Below are positions 27,386 through 37,207 of a DNA stretch of 64,000 nt, piece by piece. The stretch lies in assembly GCF_013449735.1 (NCBI RefSeq), contig NZ_JACBNY010000001.1:1-64000 (forward strand), given 5' to 3'. This DNA comes from Pseudolactococcus laudensis (lineage in GTDB: Bacteria; Bacillota; Bacilli; Lactobacillales; Streptococcaceae). Below the pieces are notes generated by a model, which saw nothing but the letters and a program-made list of their open reading frames with translations, had not been told where the DNA came from and searched no databases. Both the position numbers and the translations under genes were made by a program. Position 1 is the stretch's first letter. Every line of letters starts with the position of its first letter.

Positions 27386-27847
27386 GTTCAATCATCCTTA
27401 CTTTAGAGGTTGTATTTGCTTACTGCCGACACATGGTAGCAGATAATGCTTTATCCGAGCTATTTTATCAACGCATCGTGATATAGACACAGGGGATAAA
27501 GTATTAAAAATGCTATATTGAAAGCTGAGCAGACCTAATGCCACCTCATTTAGCTAAATTTTTATAAATTAAGTCTATTATATCAAAAAAATCAAGATAT
27601 TTTAAGGCGTGAGCCTATATTTTAACACGAGTTTATCAGATGGCATTGTTGACTTGATATTAAGCCTAAAAAGTACCTAATTTGATGATTTAGATGTTGT
27701 ATGATAGACAGCTGAAACGACTTACCTTACAGTGAGCTTACGAAAGTGTAAGTCAAAGCTATCAGAATCTGGTGTATAATTTCAATATCGTCAAGGCGTA
27801 CAACACCGTTTTAATGCCGTGAAACTAAATAAGTAGGAGAAAGTAGC
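27386..27847. other. Divergent intergenic region tyrS / traX-like gene
   Basis: 462 bp without a gene. On the minus strand, an extended -10 (TGA-TATAAT, 27585-27577) starts a tyrS leader that contains CTTTATCC/GGATAAAG pairing. I see no T-box AGGGTGGNACCGCG sequence, only GAGGTGGCA. On the plus strand, TATAAT at 27775-27780 probably serves the traX-like gene. Confidence 0.45.
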
Positions 27848-28618
27848 ATGTCTATTATGAAAAAAGGTTTAACATCATTTGATTTAAAACTTATCGGAAT
27901 TATTTTAATGGTTTTTGACCATGTTCACCAAATGTTTTATTTTGAAGGGATTCCATTGTGGTTCACAATGCTAGGAAGGCTAGTTGCACCAATTTTCTTA
28001 TTTTTAAGTGCAGAAGGTTTTCATTACACACATAATCGTAAGAAGTATATGTTGAACTTATTGATAGGTTTTTGGATTTGTCAGGTTTTATTTATGGCTA
28101 TACCTGCTATCTTGCCAAATCCTAAAGTAGAGTTGATTAATACTATCTTCGGCACTTTGTTTTTAGGTTTATGTGCCATGTGGGTGTATGACGGATTTTT
28201 CGGTAAAGTCAAGTACATTGGTAAAGCTATTTTGGGCTTGTTGTTTCTTGTTGTGACACCTTTTGTGACTTTGTTTGTTATGGCAAGTCAAGATATGCCA
28301 CTTATCATCAAACAAATTTTCATATTTTTTATCCCTAATTTCATTACTGTTGAAGGTGGACCGGTTTTTATCCTACTAGCTTTAATGTTTTATATTTTGA
28401 GAGATAAAAAACTATTAATATATCTTGCACTTGTGGTAGTCAGTCTATTTATTTTTGTTTCAAACCCACATAATGACCAATGGATGATGATTTTTTCTCT
28501 CCTACCAATCTGTTTATATAATGGCAAGGAAGGTAGAAAAGAAAAATGGTTGTTCTATATCTTCTATCCGCTTCACATTATTGTGCTGTATCTCTTATCC
28601 ACTTTGATTTTCTTATAA
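27848..28618 (+). CDS. TraX-family membrane protein
   Basis: 256 residues, about eight hydrophobic segments. The N-terminal FDLKLIGIILMVFDHVHQMF with a conserved Asp-His and the GRLVAPIFLFLSAEGF segment match the TraX family. TraX itself acetylates F-pilin, and the chromosomal Firmicute homologues are multi-spanning proteins thought to modify or transfer acyl groups; the substrate here is unknown. Start ATG follows GGAG. It has its own promoter and a weak terminator. Confidence 0.8.
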   Translation: MSIMKKGLTSFDLKLIGIILMVFDHVHQMFYFEGIPLWFTMLGRLVAPIFLFLSAEGFHYTHNRKKYMLNLLIGFWICQVLFMAIPAILPNPKVELINTIFGTLFLGLCAMWVYDGFFGKVKYIGKAILGLLFLVVTPFVTLFVMASQDMPLIIKQIFIFFIPNFITVEGGPVFILLALMFYILRDKKLLIYLALVVVSLFIFVSNPHNDQWMMIFSLLPICLYNGKEGRKEKWLFYIFYPLHIIVLYLLSTLIFL

Positions 28619-28647
28619 TCACTCTAGTCGTGATGTAAAACTTTGAA

Positions 28648-28678
28648 AAGCTAGCCTATCGTGTTGGCTTTTTGTTTG
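28648..28678 (+). terminator. Weak terminator after the traX-like gene
   Basis: AAAAGCTAGCC and GGCTTTTTG form a bulged stem with a T-rich end. Confidence 0.4.
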
Positions 28679-28785
28679 CAAGTGAACCTTCACGCGCAAA
28701 TTATTGATAGAGATACAAAAGATGAAACCCCTATATCTAAAGGCTTGTAGGCCATATAGTAGTAGGTAAAAGAAAAAAGTTATGA

Positions 28786-28791
28786 TATAAT
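28786..28791 (+). promoter_or_regulatory. Extended -10 immediately before pbp1B
   Basis: TG-A-TATAAT (TATAAT at 28786-28791) lies 6 bp before the pbp1B ATG, so transcription would begin at or near the start codon. No Shine-Dalgarno sequence is visible. Confidence 0.55.
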
Positions 28792-28797
28792 AAAGCT

Positions 28798-31269
28798 ATG
28801 ACTAAAGAATTTTCCGATAAAGAACGTGAGGCGTTACAGCATCGCATTAAAGCTAAAAAAGCGAAACGTAACGAAAAAAATAAAAACAAAAACAAAAATA
28901 AAAAAAGTCCTTCTGATAGTAAAACTATTCTAGAGACGATTTTTATAGTTGTCAGAGGTTTGGCTGTTATTTTTGCGACGATTTTGAGTCTAGGTATTAT
29001 TTTTGGTGCTGCGACAGGAACGGGTTATTTGGTGAGCCTGATTTCAGATGTCAAAGTGCCGTCAAGCAAAGTATTGACTGAAAAAATCAATACGATTCCT
29101 GAGGCATCCTTGATGACTTATAGCAATGGTCAGCCGATTTCTGATATTTCAAGTGATTTAATCAGAACAAAAGTTTCAGGTGACCAGATTGCTCAAACGG
29201 TAAAAAATGCCTTGATTGCAACAGAGGATGAGAATTTTGAGCATCACAAAGGTGTGGTGCCCAAAGCTTTCTTCAGAGCAATCTTAGGAGAATCAATGGG
29301 TGGCTCGTCTTCAGGTGGTTCAACGATTACCCAACAGTTGATTAAACAACAAGTCCTTGGAGATTCCCCAACTTTTAAACGAAAAGCCACAGAGATGGTA
29401 TATGCTTTAGAGCTTGAGAAACATTTTACCAAGGATGAAATCTTAACAGACTATCTAAATGTCTCGCCTTTTGGCCGTAATAATAAAGGTCAAAATATTG
29501 CTGGTGTTGAAGAGGCAGCTAAAGGAATTTTTGGTAAGTCAGCTAAAGACTTGACGATACCAGAAGCAGCTTTTATCGCAGGTTTACCACAGAGTCCGAT
29601 TGTTTATACACCTTATGGTGCAGACGGTAATCTTAAATCTAAGGAAAATATGCAATATGGTTTAGATAGACAAAAAGATGTACTCTTTAACCTTTATAGA
29701 AATGGTTATATCTCTAAAAAAGAGTATGAAGCCTATAAAGCATATGATATTTCGACTGAATTCATTGCGCCAGCAACAGCTGAAACAACAAGTCATGGTT
29801 ATTTATATCATGTGGTCTATAATGAAGCCTTTGATAAAGTCTATGATTATTTGATTAAGACAGATAAGGTTTCTGAAGCTGACCAAGGTAATGATGTGGT
29901 TAAAGAAACCTACCAAAAAATGGCAGAACAAAAATTGCAGCAAGGTGGCTTTACAATAACAGCAACCATTGACCAAGGGATTTATCAAGCCATGCAGACG
30001 GCTGTCGCAAATTACGGCTACCTCTTGCAAGATGGTACAGGTGAAAACCAGACGGGTAATGTTCTGATGGATAATAAAACTGGTGCTGTTCTTGGCTTTG
30101 TTGGTGGTTTGGATTATAATAGTAACCAAAATAATCATGCTTTTGATACGCACCGAAGTCCTGGTTCGTCGATTAAACCGATTATAGCTTATGGTCCAGC
30201 GATTGATATGGGAATTTTAGGTAGTGCAAGTCGTTTATCTAACTATCCGACTAAGTTCTCTAGTGGCGAGCCTATCATGCATGACACGTCAGCGGGTACG
30301 CAAGAGATGATGACCTTGCAAGATGCATTAGATACGTCTTGGAATATTCCTGCTTACTGGACCTACCAAACAATGCTTAAAAACGGTCAGAGTGTCAAAC
30401 CTTACATGAGTAAGATGGGCTATAAGGTTGATAATTACCAGATTGAATCACTGCCTTTGGGTGGAGGGATTGACCCTTCTGTTGTTCAACATACGAATGG
30501 TTATCAAGCCTTGCTAAACGGTGGACAATATGAGCAGTACTATGTCGTTGATAGTATTAAAGACGGTAATGGCAAAGAGATTTATAAACACGAAAGCAAG
30601 CCTGTACAAGTGTATTCAAAAGCCACCTCATCAATCATGGCAGAACTTTTAAAGGGGCCGATTAAGTCACAGAAAACAACGACTTTTTATGGTCAGTTGT
30701 CTAACTTGAATCCAACGTTAGCGGGTGCTGATTGGGTTGGTAAAACCGGGACATCAAATGATTTTGTCGATGTTTGGCTTATGGTTGCAACGCCTACAGT
30801 AACGCTTAGTTCTTGGGTCGGTCACGATGATAATACACCAATGGCTGCGATGACGGGTTATAACAATAACTCACAATATGTTGCGCAACTGGCTAATAGT
30901 ATTTATCAGGCTAATCCTGGTGTCTTTGGTGTTGAGCAACGTTTCACACTTGATCCGTCAGTGACGAAATCAACAGTCTTAACCTCAACGGGTGAAAAGC
31001 CAGGAGCGTTCACAGGTGGAGGCTATACTAACTTCACATTATCAGGACCAACGACGACATCTTACTGGGCTAAACCAGAAGGTGCACCGACGACGCAATA
31101 TAAATTTGCGATTGGTGGTAGTGATAGTGACTATGCAAATGCTTGGACAAAAATTTTAGGTAGTAATGCGGGTAATAATGCCAATAATAATTCTGGAAAT
31201 AATACAGGTAATAGTTCAAGTAGCAATACTAGCAGTAGTAATGATGATGCTAATAAAAAGAAACCATAA
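28798..31269 (+). CDS. pbp1B: Bifunctional penicillin-binding protein 1B
   Basis: 823 residues: a Lys/Asn-rich cytoplasmic tail, one membrane segment (about 48-75), a GT51 glycosyltransferase domain (catalytic Glu143 in EDENFEHHKG; GGSTITQQL) and a transpeptidase domain with SxxK (Ser457 in SSIK), SxN (SWN) and KTGTS. The tail is Ser/Asn/Gly-rich and low complexity. It polymerises and cross-links peptidoglycan at the outer membrane face. ATG 28798 directly follows a -10 box, with no ribosome-binding site. Confidence 0.96.
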   Translation: MTKEFSDKEREALQHRIKAKKAKRNEKNKNKNKNKKSPSDSKTILETIFIVVRGLAVIFATILSLGIIFGAATGTGYLVSLISDVKVPSSKVLTEKINTIPEASLMTYSNGQPISDISSDLIRTKVSGDQIAQTVKNALIATEDENFEHHKGVVPKAFFRAILGESMGGSSSGGSTITQQLIKQQVLGDSPTFKRKATEMVYALELEKHFTKDEILTDYLNVSPFGRNNKGQNIAGVEEAAKGIFGKSAKDLTIPEAAFIAGLPQSPIVYTPYGADGNLKSKENMQYGLDRQKDVLFNLYRNGYISKKEYEAYKAYDISTEFIAPATAETTSHGYLYHVVYNEAFDKVYDYLIKTDKVSEADQGNDVVKETYQKMAEQKLQQGGFTITATIDQGIYQAMQTAVANYGYLLQDGTGENQTGNVLMDNKTGAVLGFVGGLDYNSNQNNHAFDTHRSPGSSIKPIIAYGPAIDMGILGSASRLSNYPTKFSSGEPIMHDTSAGTQEMMTLQDALDTSWNIPAYWTYQTMLKNGQSVKPYMSKMGYKVDNYQIESLPLGGGIDPSVVQHTNGYQALLNGGQYEQYYVVDSIKDGNGKEIYKHESKPVQVYSKATSSIMAELLKGPIKSQKTTTFYGQLSNLNPTLAGADWVGKTGTSNDFVDVWLMVATPTVTLSSWVGHDDNTPMAAMTGYNNNSQYVAQLANSIYQANPGVFGVEQRFTLDPSVTKSTVLTSTGEKPGAFTGGGYTNFTLSGPTTTSYWAKPEGAPTTQYKFAIGGSDSDYANAWTKILGSNAGNNANNNSGNNTGNSSSSNTSSSNDDANKKKP

Positions 31270-31294
31270 GGTATAGCAATAGAATAAAAAAATA

Positions 31295-31336
31295 ATTAAG
31301 AAACGTGAACGGGCTCAGCCGTTCACGTTTCTTAAT
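31295..31336. terminator. Bidirectional terminator between pbp1B and recF
   Basis: ATTAAGAAACGTGAACGG and its exact complement form an 18-bp perfect stem with loop GCTCAG, flanked by A's and T's. Confidence 0.93.
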
Positions 31337-31361
31337 ACTTTTTAGAATTTAATACTGAGCA

Positions 31362-32471
31362 CTACTCGGAATCTACTGATGTATCTGATTGTTCTGAGGA
31401 GACGGTCTGTATCGTACCTGAAGTCACTTCAAAAACCGTCATTTTATCAGGTAAATGTTGTAGATGATCAAGCGTCGTTGTTGTGATGAACGTCTGTGTT
31501 TTACCGATAACTAAAGATAACAGATCGAGCTGTCTTTGATTATCGAGTTCACTCATGACATCGTCCAAGAGTAAAACCGGATACTCACCCGTTTCTTGAT
31601 AAATCAACTCAATTTCAGCTAATTTGACAGACAGCGCAGTCGTGCGTTGCTGACCTTGAGAACCAAAATTGGAAACATTAATATCATTGATGAAAAATTG
31701 TAAATCATCTCGATGAGGTCCAACAGAAGTCTGGGCACGAAACTGGTCTTTTTGACGCGCTTGTTTAAGTTCGTCTGCGAAGTCAGTCTTGACATTTTGA
31801 GCATAAACGATGTTCAACTTTTCTTGACCATGACTTAGATGATTGTGCAAGTCAGCAGAAATCTCAGTGAGACTGGAGATGAATTGTTTGCGATGATTCA
31901 TGACTTTTTCGCCATATTCTACCAGCTGGTCATCTAAGACATCCAAAAAATTAGGGTCAATTTTTGATGCATCGAATTTGAGATAGCTGTTGCGCTCTTT
32001 GAGCGTTTTATTATAGCGCATCAAATCATACAAGTAGACAGGCCGAATCTGACCGATTTCCATATCAATAAAACGCCTCCGAACACTAGGCGCGCCTTTA
32101 ATAATCGCCAAATCCTCAGGTGCGAACATGATGACATTCAGATGACCGATATAATCAGCCAGTCGATTTTCCTTGAGATGATTGACTTTGGCAATCCGCC
32201 CCTTAAGTGTTAAGGTAATCTCGAGTGGGACAGTTGTATTCTTTTTGATTATCGTGCCTGATACCAACATCTCTTTTTGCTCCCACGCAATCAATTCCCG
32301 ATCAGCATGTGTCCGATGACTGCGAGTTAAGGCAAGAAAATAAATGCTTTCAGCAATATTGGTCTTGCCTTGGGCATTTTGTCCGACGAAAATATTTAAG
32401 TTGGGATGAAATTTGAGGTCGAGATGGTTATAATTTCGAAAATTGGAGAGATGTAACTCGGAAATAATCAT
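31362..32471 (-). CDS. recF: DNA replication and repair protein RecF
   Basis: 369-residue SMC-like ATPase that loads RecA at single-strand gaps. Walker A is GQNAQGKT near residue 30, the signature is FGSQGQQRTTALSVKLAE, and Walker B is LLLDDVMSELD. Lies 6 bp after yaaA in the same direction, the usual recF-yaaA pair. Here it is not next to dnaA-dnaN; pbp1B converges on it. Confidence 0.96.
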   Translation of the reverse strand: MIISELHLSNFRNYNHLDLKFHPNLNIFVGQNAQGKTNIAESIYFLALTRSHRTHADRELIAWEQKEMLVSGTIIKKNTTVPLEITLTLKGRIAKVNHLKENRLADYIGHLNVIMFAPEDLAIIKGAPSVRRRFIDMEIGQIRPVYLYDLMRYNKTLKERNSYLKFDASKIDPNFLDVLDDQLVEYGEKVMNHRKQFISSLTEISADLHNHLSHGQEKLNIVYAQNVKTDFADELKQARQKDQFRAQTSVGPHRDDLQFFINDINVSNFGSQGQQRTTALSVKLAEIELIYQETGEYPVLLLDDVMSELDNQRQLDLLSLVIGKTQTFITTTTLDHLQHLPDKMTVFEVTSGTIQTVSSEQSDTSVDSE

Positions 32472-32477
32472 AGGTAT

Positions 32478-32876
32478 TTATTTAGCACCAGGGAATTTAG
32501 GTTTGCTCGTTTTACGTTTATAGTATTGCTCTTTATTGTTAGCAGCTGATTTTTGACGCATTTCCGTTTTCTTGTTATCAGCGTTGATTTTTTTGACAAT
32601 GGCTTTGACACGTGCCTCTTCGTCAAGTTCGGCTTGATGTTCCGCAATTTCATCTGCTGTCGCTGCGACAATATTAATTTTTAGCCCGAATCCTGGGAAT
32701 TCCAAGACATCGCCATCAAAAAGTTTTTTACCGCGTCTATTTTCATATTCACCATTGTACAAAACATCGTTGGTCGCTAAGAAATGTTTGGCTGCGCCAC
32801 CAGTTTCAATAATCGCTGCTTCTTTGAGCAACTTGCCTAGGGTGATAAATTCATCGTATATCGTATAAGTATTCAT
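32478..32876 (-). CDS. yaaA: S4-domain RNA-binding protein YaaA
   Basis: 132 residues. An N-terminal S4-like RNA-binding domain (about 8-60, including ITLGKLLKEAAIIETGG and VLYNGEYENRRGKKL) is followed by a charged, basic tail. YaaA proteins probably bind rRNA or tRNA. It is paired with recF, as in Bacillus and streptococci. Confidence 0.88.
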   Translation of the reverse strand: MNTYTIYDEFITLGKLLKEAAIIETGGAAKHFLATNDVLYNGEYENRRGKKLFDGDVLEFPGFGLKINIVAATADEIAEHQAELDEEARVKAIVKKINADNKKTEMRQKSAANNKEQYYKRKTSKPKFPGAK

Positions 32877-33080
32877 ACCTCATTTTAACATAAATTAAGG
32901 CCTTATAGGCGCGCAATCGGAATCTTTCGTTAAATGAAGTTGTGCAGTAGGGCACAAGGCATCATGCTAATATGACAGAAAATTAGGCAAACGTTGAAAA
33001 ATCTAGCGATACTGACAATCAGTGCGCTATAAAATTTATTGAAATCTTCTACTTGATTTGGTGTCCGGATGCCTATATTT

Positions 33081-33089
33081 TGGTATAAT
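33081..33089 (+). promoter_or_regulatory. Extended -10 promoter of the M16 peptidase operon
   Basis: TGG-TATAAT (33081-33089), 28 bp before the first start codon; no good -35. Confidence 0.6.
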
Positions 33090-33116
33090 AGAAAAGTACA
33101 TAAATAAAGGACAAAC

Positions 33117-34379
33117 ATGAAAATAAAAAATGGCGTAAATTTACATATAATCAAGGAAACTAAGTTTAAGACAGTGCAATTTTTGGTACGCTTTCGCTCT
33201 AAGATGTCGCGCGCTAATGTTGCTAAACGTGTGATTATTTCTAACCTCTGGGAGACATCAAATGCAGTTTTGACGACCAATCAACAATTTCAAAGAAAAT
33301 TATCAGAGATGTATGGTGCCAGTTTTGCGACTGGTGTGTCTAAAAAAGGTGATAATCATTTTTTGAATATCGGTATGAGTGTTGTTAATCCTAAGTTTGT
33401 TGAGAGTGATACGGTAACAGATGCGGTTGAACTTTTACATCAGGCTTTGTTTATGCCTTTGATTGATGATATTGGCTTTGATGAAGCTACTTTTGCGCGT
33501 GAAAAGAAAAATCTTTTGCATTATTTGGCATCGACACGTGAGGATAAATCCTACGTGTCATCAACGCGTTTGAGCGAGCTCTTTTTTGAGGATAAAAATC
33601 TGTCGACACCTAGTATTTCATCAGTTGAGCTGATGGAGCATGAGACGCGTCAGAGTGTTTTTGAGTACTATAAAAAAATGTTACTGACAGATACGATTGA
33701 TATTTGGATTCTGGGTGATTTGTCAGCGGCTCAGGAAGCGAATATCAGGACTTATTTTTCAGAAATGCCTTTTACTGATAGGGAGCCTGTGCGTACTGTC
33801 TTTTATGAGCAAGCAACATCCAATATCGTGCGTGAAAAGACAGAAAAAGAAGATGTTAATCAATCAATTTTACAGTTGGCTTATAGTCACCCAGTCAAAT
33901 ACGGTGATTCTGATTATCTCACGATGCAAGTGTTGAATGGTCTTTTAGGTGGTTTTTCACATTCAAAATTGTTCACAAACGTGCGAGAAAAAGAAAGTTT
34001 AGCTTATTATGCTAACTCACGTTTTGATACCTTTACTGGTTTCTTGAAAATTGCAGCTGGTATTGATGCGGGACATCGTAGTAAAGCCTTAACTATTATT
34101 CGAGCGCAAGTTCGTGCTTTGGCACAAGGTGATATTTCAGATAGTGAATTAGGCCAAACTAAAAATATGTTGAGAAATGCTTATTTCTTATCATTGGATT
34201 CACCGTCAAATTTGATCGAGCAGGCTTATATCAAACAACTTTTACCAGACCGTCAGCTTTCTCAAGCAGAATGGTTGCAAAGATTAGACGCCGTGACAAA
34301 AGCAGATGTTGTTAGAATAGCTAAGACATTGAATTTACAAGCTTTATATTTTATGGAGGGAGAAAGCCTTGGAGATTAA
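33117..34379 (+). CDS. M16-family peptidase homologue lacking the zinc site (YfmF-like)
   Basis: 420 residues with the M16 fold (C-terminal LLGGFSHSKLFTNVREKESLAYYANS) but no HxxEH zinc motif near the N-terminus, so it is probably the inactive subunit. It overlaps the next M16 gene by 11 bp, and that gene has the catalytic site; the two should form a heterodimer as YfmF-YfmH or mitochondrial processing peptidase-like pairs do. Start ATG has AAAGGA. Confidence 0.85.
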   Translation: MKIKNGVNLHIIKETKFKTVQFLVRFRSKMSRANVAKRVIISNLWETSNAVLTTNQQFQRKLSEMYGASFATGVSKKGDNHFLNIGMSVVNPKFVESDTVTDAVELLHQALFMPLIDDIGFDEATFAREKKNLLHYLASTREDKSYVSSTRLSELFFEDKNLSTPSISSVELMEHETRQSVFEYYKKMLLTDTIDIWILGDLSAAQEANIRTYFSEMPFTDREPVRTVFYEQATSNIVREKTEKEDVNQSILQLAYSHPVKYGDSDYLTMQVLNGLLGGFSHSKLFTNVREKESLAYYANSRFDTFTGFLKIAAGIDAGHRSKALTIIRAQVRALAQGDISDSELGQTKNMLRNAYFLSLDSPSNLIEQAYIKQLLPDRQLSQAEWLQRLDAVTKADVVRIAKTLNLQALYFMEGESLGD

Positions 34380-35652
34380 AAAATATCCACAAGTCGGTGA
34401 GACACTCTATAAAGAGGTGCTAGATAATGGCTTACTCGTCTATTATTTGCCAAAGCCTGAATTTAATAAGACTTATGGTTTATTTACGACAAATTTTGGC
34501 AGTTTAGATACGCGTTTTATGCCACGTGGTAGCTCAGATATGCAGACCTTTCCAGAAGGCATTGCTCATTTTTTAGAGCATAAATTGTTTGAGAAAAAAG
34601 ATGGCGATGCCATGAACTTTTTTGGTGCACTGGGCGCTAATTCCAATGCCTTTACAAGTTTTACACGGACGTCTTATCTGTTTTCAACCATGGAAAACGT
34701 TGAACCTAATGTTGAATTGTTGTTAGATTTTGTTCAGGAGCCATATTTTACGCAACCTTCTGTCGAAAAAGAACAAGGTATCATCACACAGGAAATTCAG
34801 ATGTATCAAGATGATGCAGACTTTAGATTGTTTTTTGGTCTTCTACAAAATCTTTATCCTGAGTCACCTTTAGCAGCTGATATTGCAGGTACACCGCAAA
34901 GTATTAGACGTATTTCAGCGGAAGATTTATATGAAAATTATCGGACCTTTTATCATCCAGCCAATATGACGCTCTTTTTAACAGGACCGTTTGAGGTATC
35001 AGAAATGTCAGATTTGGTTGAAAAAAATCAAACTGAGAAACGATTTGAGCCGATTGTACCGATTCAGCGTGCACCATTTGTGGCAGCAGCACCGATTGCG
35101 ACAAATAATTTGTCTTTTGATGTCACGATTCCTAAACTTGCGCTAGGTTTTAGGGGGTATGACCGCTTACCGTCAGACCCTTTGCTTAGATTTGAGTATA
35201 AGTTAGCGATTCAACTTATGTTGACGATGATTTTAGGCAATACTAGTAGTCGTTATGAAAGCTTGTATAATCAAGGATTGATTGATGATTCTTTTGGTTT
35301 CGATTTTGAAGTAGCGCCTCAATATCATTTTGCCAGCATGACGTCAGATACGATTTATCCAATAAAACTCGCTAAAGTTTTGCGTGATACGCTAAAAAGT
35401 TATAAAATAGAAACTGATTTCAATTTAGACCACTTGACGATTATCAAAAAAGAGATGTTAGGCGATTATTATAAGTCTTTAAATTCACTAGAATTTATTG
35501 CCAATCAATTTTCATCTAATCTTTTTGAAGGTGTGACTTTCTTTGATTTCCCAATGATTTTGTCAAGTCTGACATTGGAAAAAATTGAGCAACATGCAGA
35601 CCGATTTATCAAAGAGATGGTCTCGACTGAATTTATTATGAACCCAAAGTAA
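34369..35652 (+). CDS. M16-family zinc peptidase (YfmH-like)
   Basis: 427 residues with an intact inverted zinc motif HFLEH (in GIAHFLEHKLFEKKDG) and the distal Glu in EQGIITQEIQMYQDD. It is the catalytic partner of the upstream M16 homologue, translationally coupled to it. The pair precedes rodZ and pgsA, an arrangement conserved in streptococci and bacilli, which suggests a link to the envelope or to peptide turnover. Substrate unknown. The start (TTG in GCCTTGGAG) overlaps the previous gene end. Confidence 0.9.
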   Translation: MEIKKYPQVGETLYKEVLDNGLLVYYLPKPEFNKTYGLFTTNFGSLDTRFMPRGSSDMQTFPEGIAHFLEHKLFEKKDGDAMNFFGALGANSNAFTSFTRTSYLFSTMENVEPNVELLLDFVQEPYFTQPSVEKEQGIITQEIQMYQDDADFRLFFGLLQNLYPESPLAADIAGTPQSIRRISAEDLYENYRTFYHPANMTLFLTGPFEVSEMSDLVEKNQTEKRFEPIVPIQRAPFVAAAPIATNNLSFDVTIPKLALGFRGYDRLPSDPLLRFEYKLAIQLMLTMILGNTSSRYESLYNQGLIDDSFGFDFEVAPQYHFASMTSDTIYPIKLAKVLRDTLKSYKIETDFNLDHLTIIKKEMLGDYYKSLNSLEFIANQFSSNLFEGVTFFDFPMILSSLTLEKIEQHADRFIKEMVSTEFIMNPK

Positions 35653-35736
35653 AAATAAAAAAGTGATGCTGACTGCCACCATTGTCTAGGCTATAAGGTA
35701 AGTGCCAGCTCAAAAAAAGTCCAGAAAGGAGTTCTC

Positions 35737-36603
35737 GTGGCAAAAAAAACAGTAGGACAAGTTTTACGTGACCAGCGTGCGAAGCTTGATATGACACTTA
35801 ACGCAGCTGAAGAATTAACACAGATTCAAAAAATGTACATCGTCGCCTTGGAGCATGATGATTATGATGCATTGCCAGGGGACTTTTATGTCAAGGCTTA
35901 TCTCAAACAGTATGCAGAACGTTTGGACCTTGATTATGACCAATTGGTCACAGCTTATGAAAAAAACGAACCAATTGAAGTAGATGAAACACCTGACTTA
36001 TCTGAAAGTTATCGATTTGTAAAACCTTCTGAACGCCTAGAAGCAGATGAAGAACTAGGTGATAAAAAATGGCGTTATTATCTGCCAATCGTTTTATTAG
36101 GTACTGTTGCTGCCCTTATTATCATTAGTATTTCAGCTACCGTAGTCCTTAACAAACCTAAAAACAGTGGGATTGCAGAACACCTTTATAGCTTATCGAC
36201 TAGCTCTAAAAGTAAGGCATCAGCAAGTAGTACTGAGCCAAGTACATCATCTGTTTCTTCAGAATCAAAAGCACCTGAACCGCCCAAACCTGAAATAACG
36301 GTGACAGGCAATGGTCAAGCACTAGCAGCAACGGTGAAAAATGTCGCAAGTCCAGTAAAAGTTAACCTCAGTACGGCAGCGGGAGTAGCTGTTTGGATTG
36401 GTATGACTAACTCTGATTTGCCAGGAGGACAGATCACTCTGACTGATGCCACCCCGACGACTACATCCTTGACTGGGAATCAGACGGTCTTGACGCTAGG
36501 AAAAACAACAGGGTTGACCATTAAAATCGGTGATACCCCAATTGACTTGTCAAGTATTGTGGCACCTGAAAGTCCAGCAACCTTGACGATAACGATAGAA
36601 TAG
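35737..36603 (+). CDS. rodZ: RodZ-like cell-shape protein
   Basis: 288 residues: an N-terminal helix-turn-helix of the RodZ type (about 5-75, GQVLRDQRAKLDMTLNAAEE), one membrane segment (about 113-135), a Ser/Thr/Lys linker and a beta-rich C-terminal DUF4115-like domain. RodZ links the cytoskeletal/peptidoglycan machinery to the membrane. Start is GTG 35737 with AAAGGAG. It sits between the M16 pair and pgsA. Confidence 0.88.
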   Translation: MAKKTVGQVLRDQRAKLDMTLNAAEELTQIQKMYIVALEHDDYDALPGDFYVKAYLKQYAERLDLDYDQLVTAYEKNEPIEVDETPDLSESYRFVKPSERLEADEELGDKKWRYYLPIVLLGTVAALIIISISATVVLNKPKNSGIAEHLYSLSTSSKSKASASSTEPSTSSVSSESKAPEPPKPEITVTGNGQALAATVKNVASPVKVNLSTAAGVAVWIGMTNSDLPGGQITLTDATPTTTSLTGNQTVLTLGKTTGLTIKIGDTPIDLSSIVAPESPATLTITIE

Positions 36604-36610
36604 AGAACTG

Positions 36611-37168
36611 ATGAAATTAACCAAAGAAAACTTACCTAATAATTTAACCATTGCTCGCATCTTTGCGATTCCACTTTTTATCTTGATTTTAGCATTAGGT
36701 GGTCACTCTCATGTCTGGCAAGTGGTCGCTGCAATTTTATTTGCAGTCGCATCTGCAACTGACTGGTTAGACGGTTATTTAGCACGTAAATGGCACATCG
36801 TCTCAAATTTCGGTAAATTTGCGGATCCCTTGGCTGATAAAATGTTGGTTATGTCAGCATTCATCATGTTAGTGCCCTTGAAATTAGCACCAGCTTGGGT
36901 GATTGCCATTATCATTTGTCGGGAATTAGCCGTGACAGGTTTGCGTTTACTCTTGGTTGAACAAGGTGGTGTCGTTATGGCAGCTGCTCTACCAGGCAAG
37001 ATTAAAACCTTCACACAAATGCTATCTATCATCTTCTTGTTACTAGGTTGGAACTTACTTGGCGTGATTTTCTTATACATCTGCCTAGCCGCAACCATTT
37101 ATTCAGGTTATGATTACTTTGCCCAAAATATGTCAGTCTTTAAAGATGCAGACCAATCACAGCAATAA
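36611..37168 (+). CDS. pgsA: Phosphatidylglycerophosphate synthase
   Basis: 185 residues with several membrane segments. The CDP-alcohol phosphatidyltransferase motif DG-x2-AR-x8-G-x3-D-x3-D is complete (DGYLARKWHIVSNFGKFADPLADK). It makes phosphatidylglycerol phosphate from CDP-diacylglycerol and glycerol-3-phosphate. It starts 7 bp after rodZ and is co-transcribed. Confidence 0.95.
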   Translation: MKLTKENLPNNLTIARIFAIPLFILILALGGHSHVWQVVAAILFAVASATDWLDGYLARKWHIVSNFGKFADPLADKMLVMSAFIMLVPLKLAPAWVIAIIICRELAVTGLRLLLVEQGGVVMAAALPGKIKTFTQMLSIIFLLLGWNLLGVIFLYICLAATIYSGYDYFAQNMSVFKDADQSQQ

Positions 37169-37172
37169 AATC

Positions 37173-37201
37173 TTGCAAAATGGTAATGACTAATATATAA
37201 T
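37173..37201 (+). promoter_or_regulatory. hisS promoter
   Basis: TTGCAA (37173-37178) and TATAAT (37196-37201) with 17 bp between them, starting the T-box leader. Confidence 0.75.
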
Positions 37202-37207
37202 TAAGAT

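Noticed and set aside
27400-27580. T-box in front of tyrS
   Set aside because: Only GAGGTGGCA resembles the T-box core, and no terminator with a T tract lies before tyrS.
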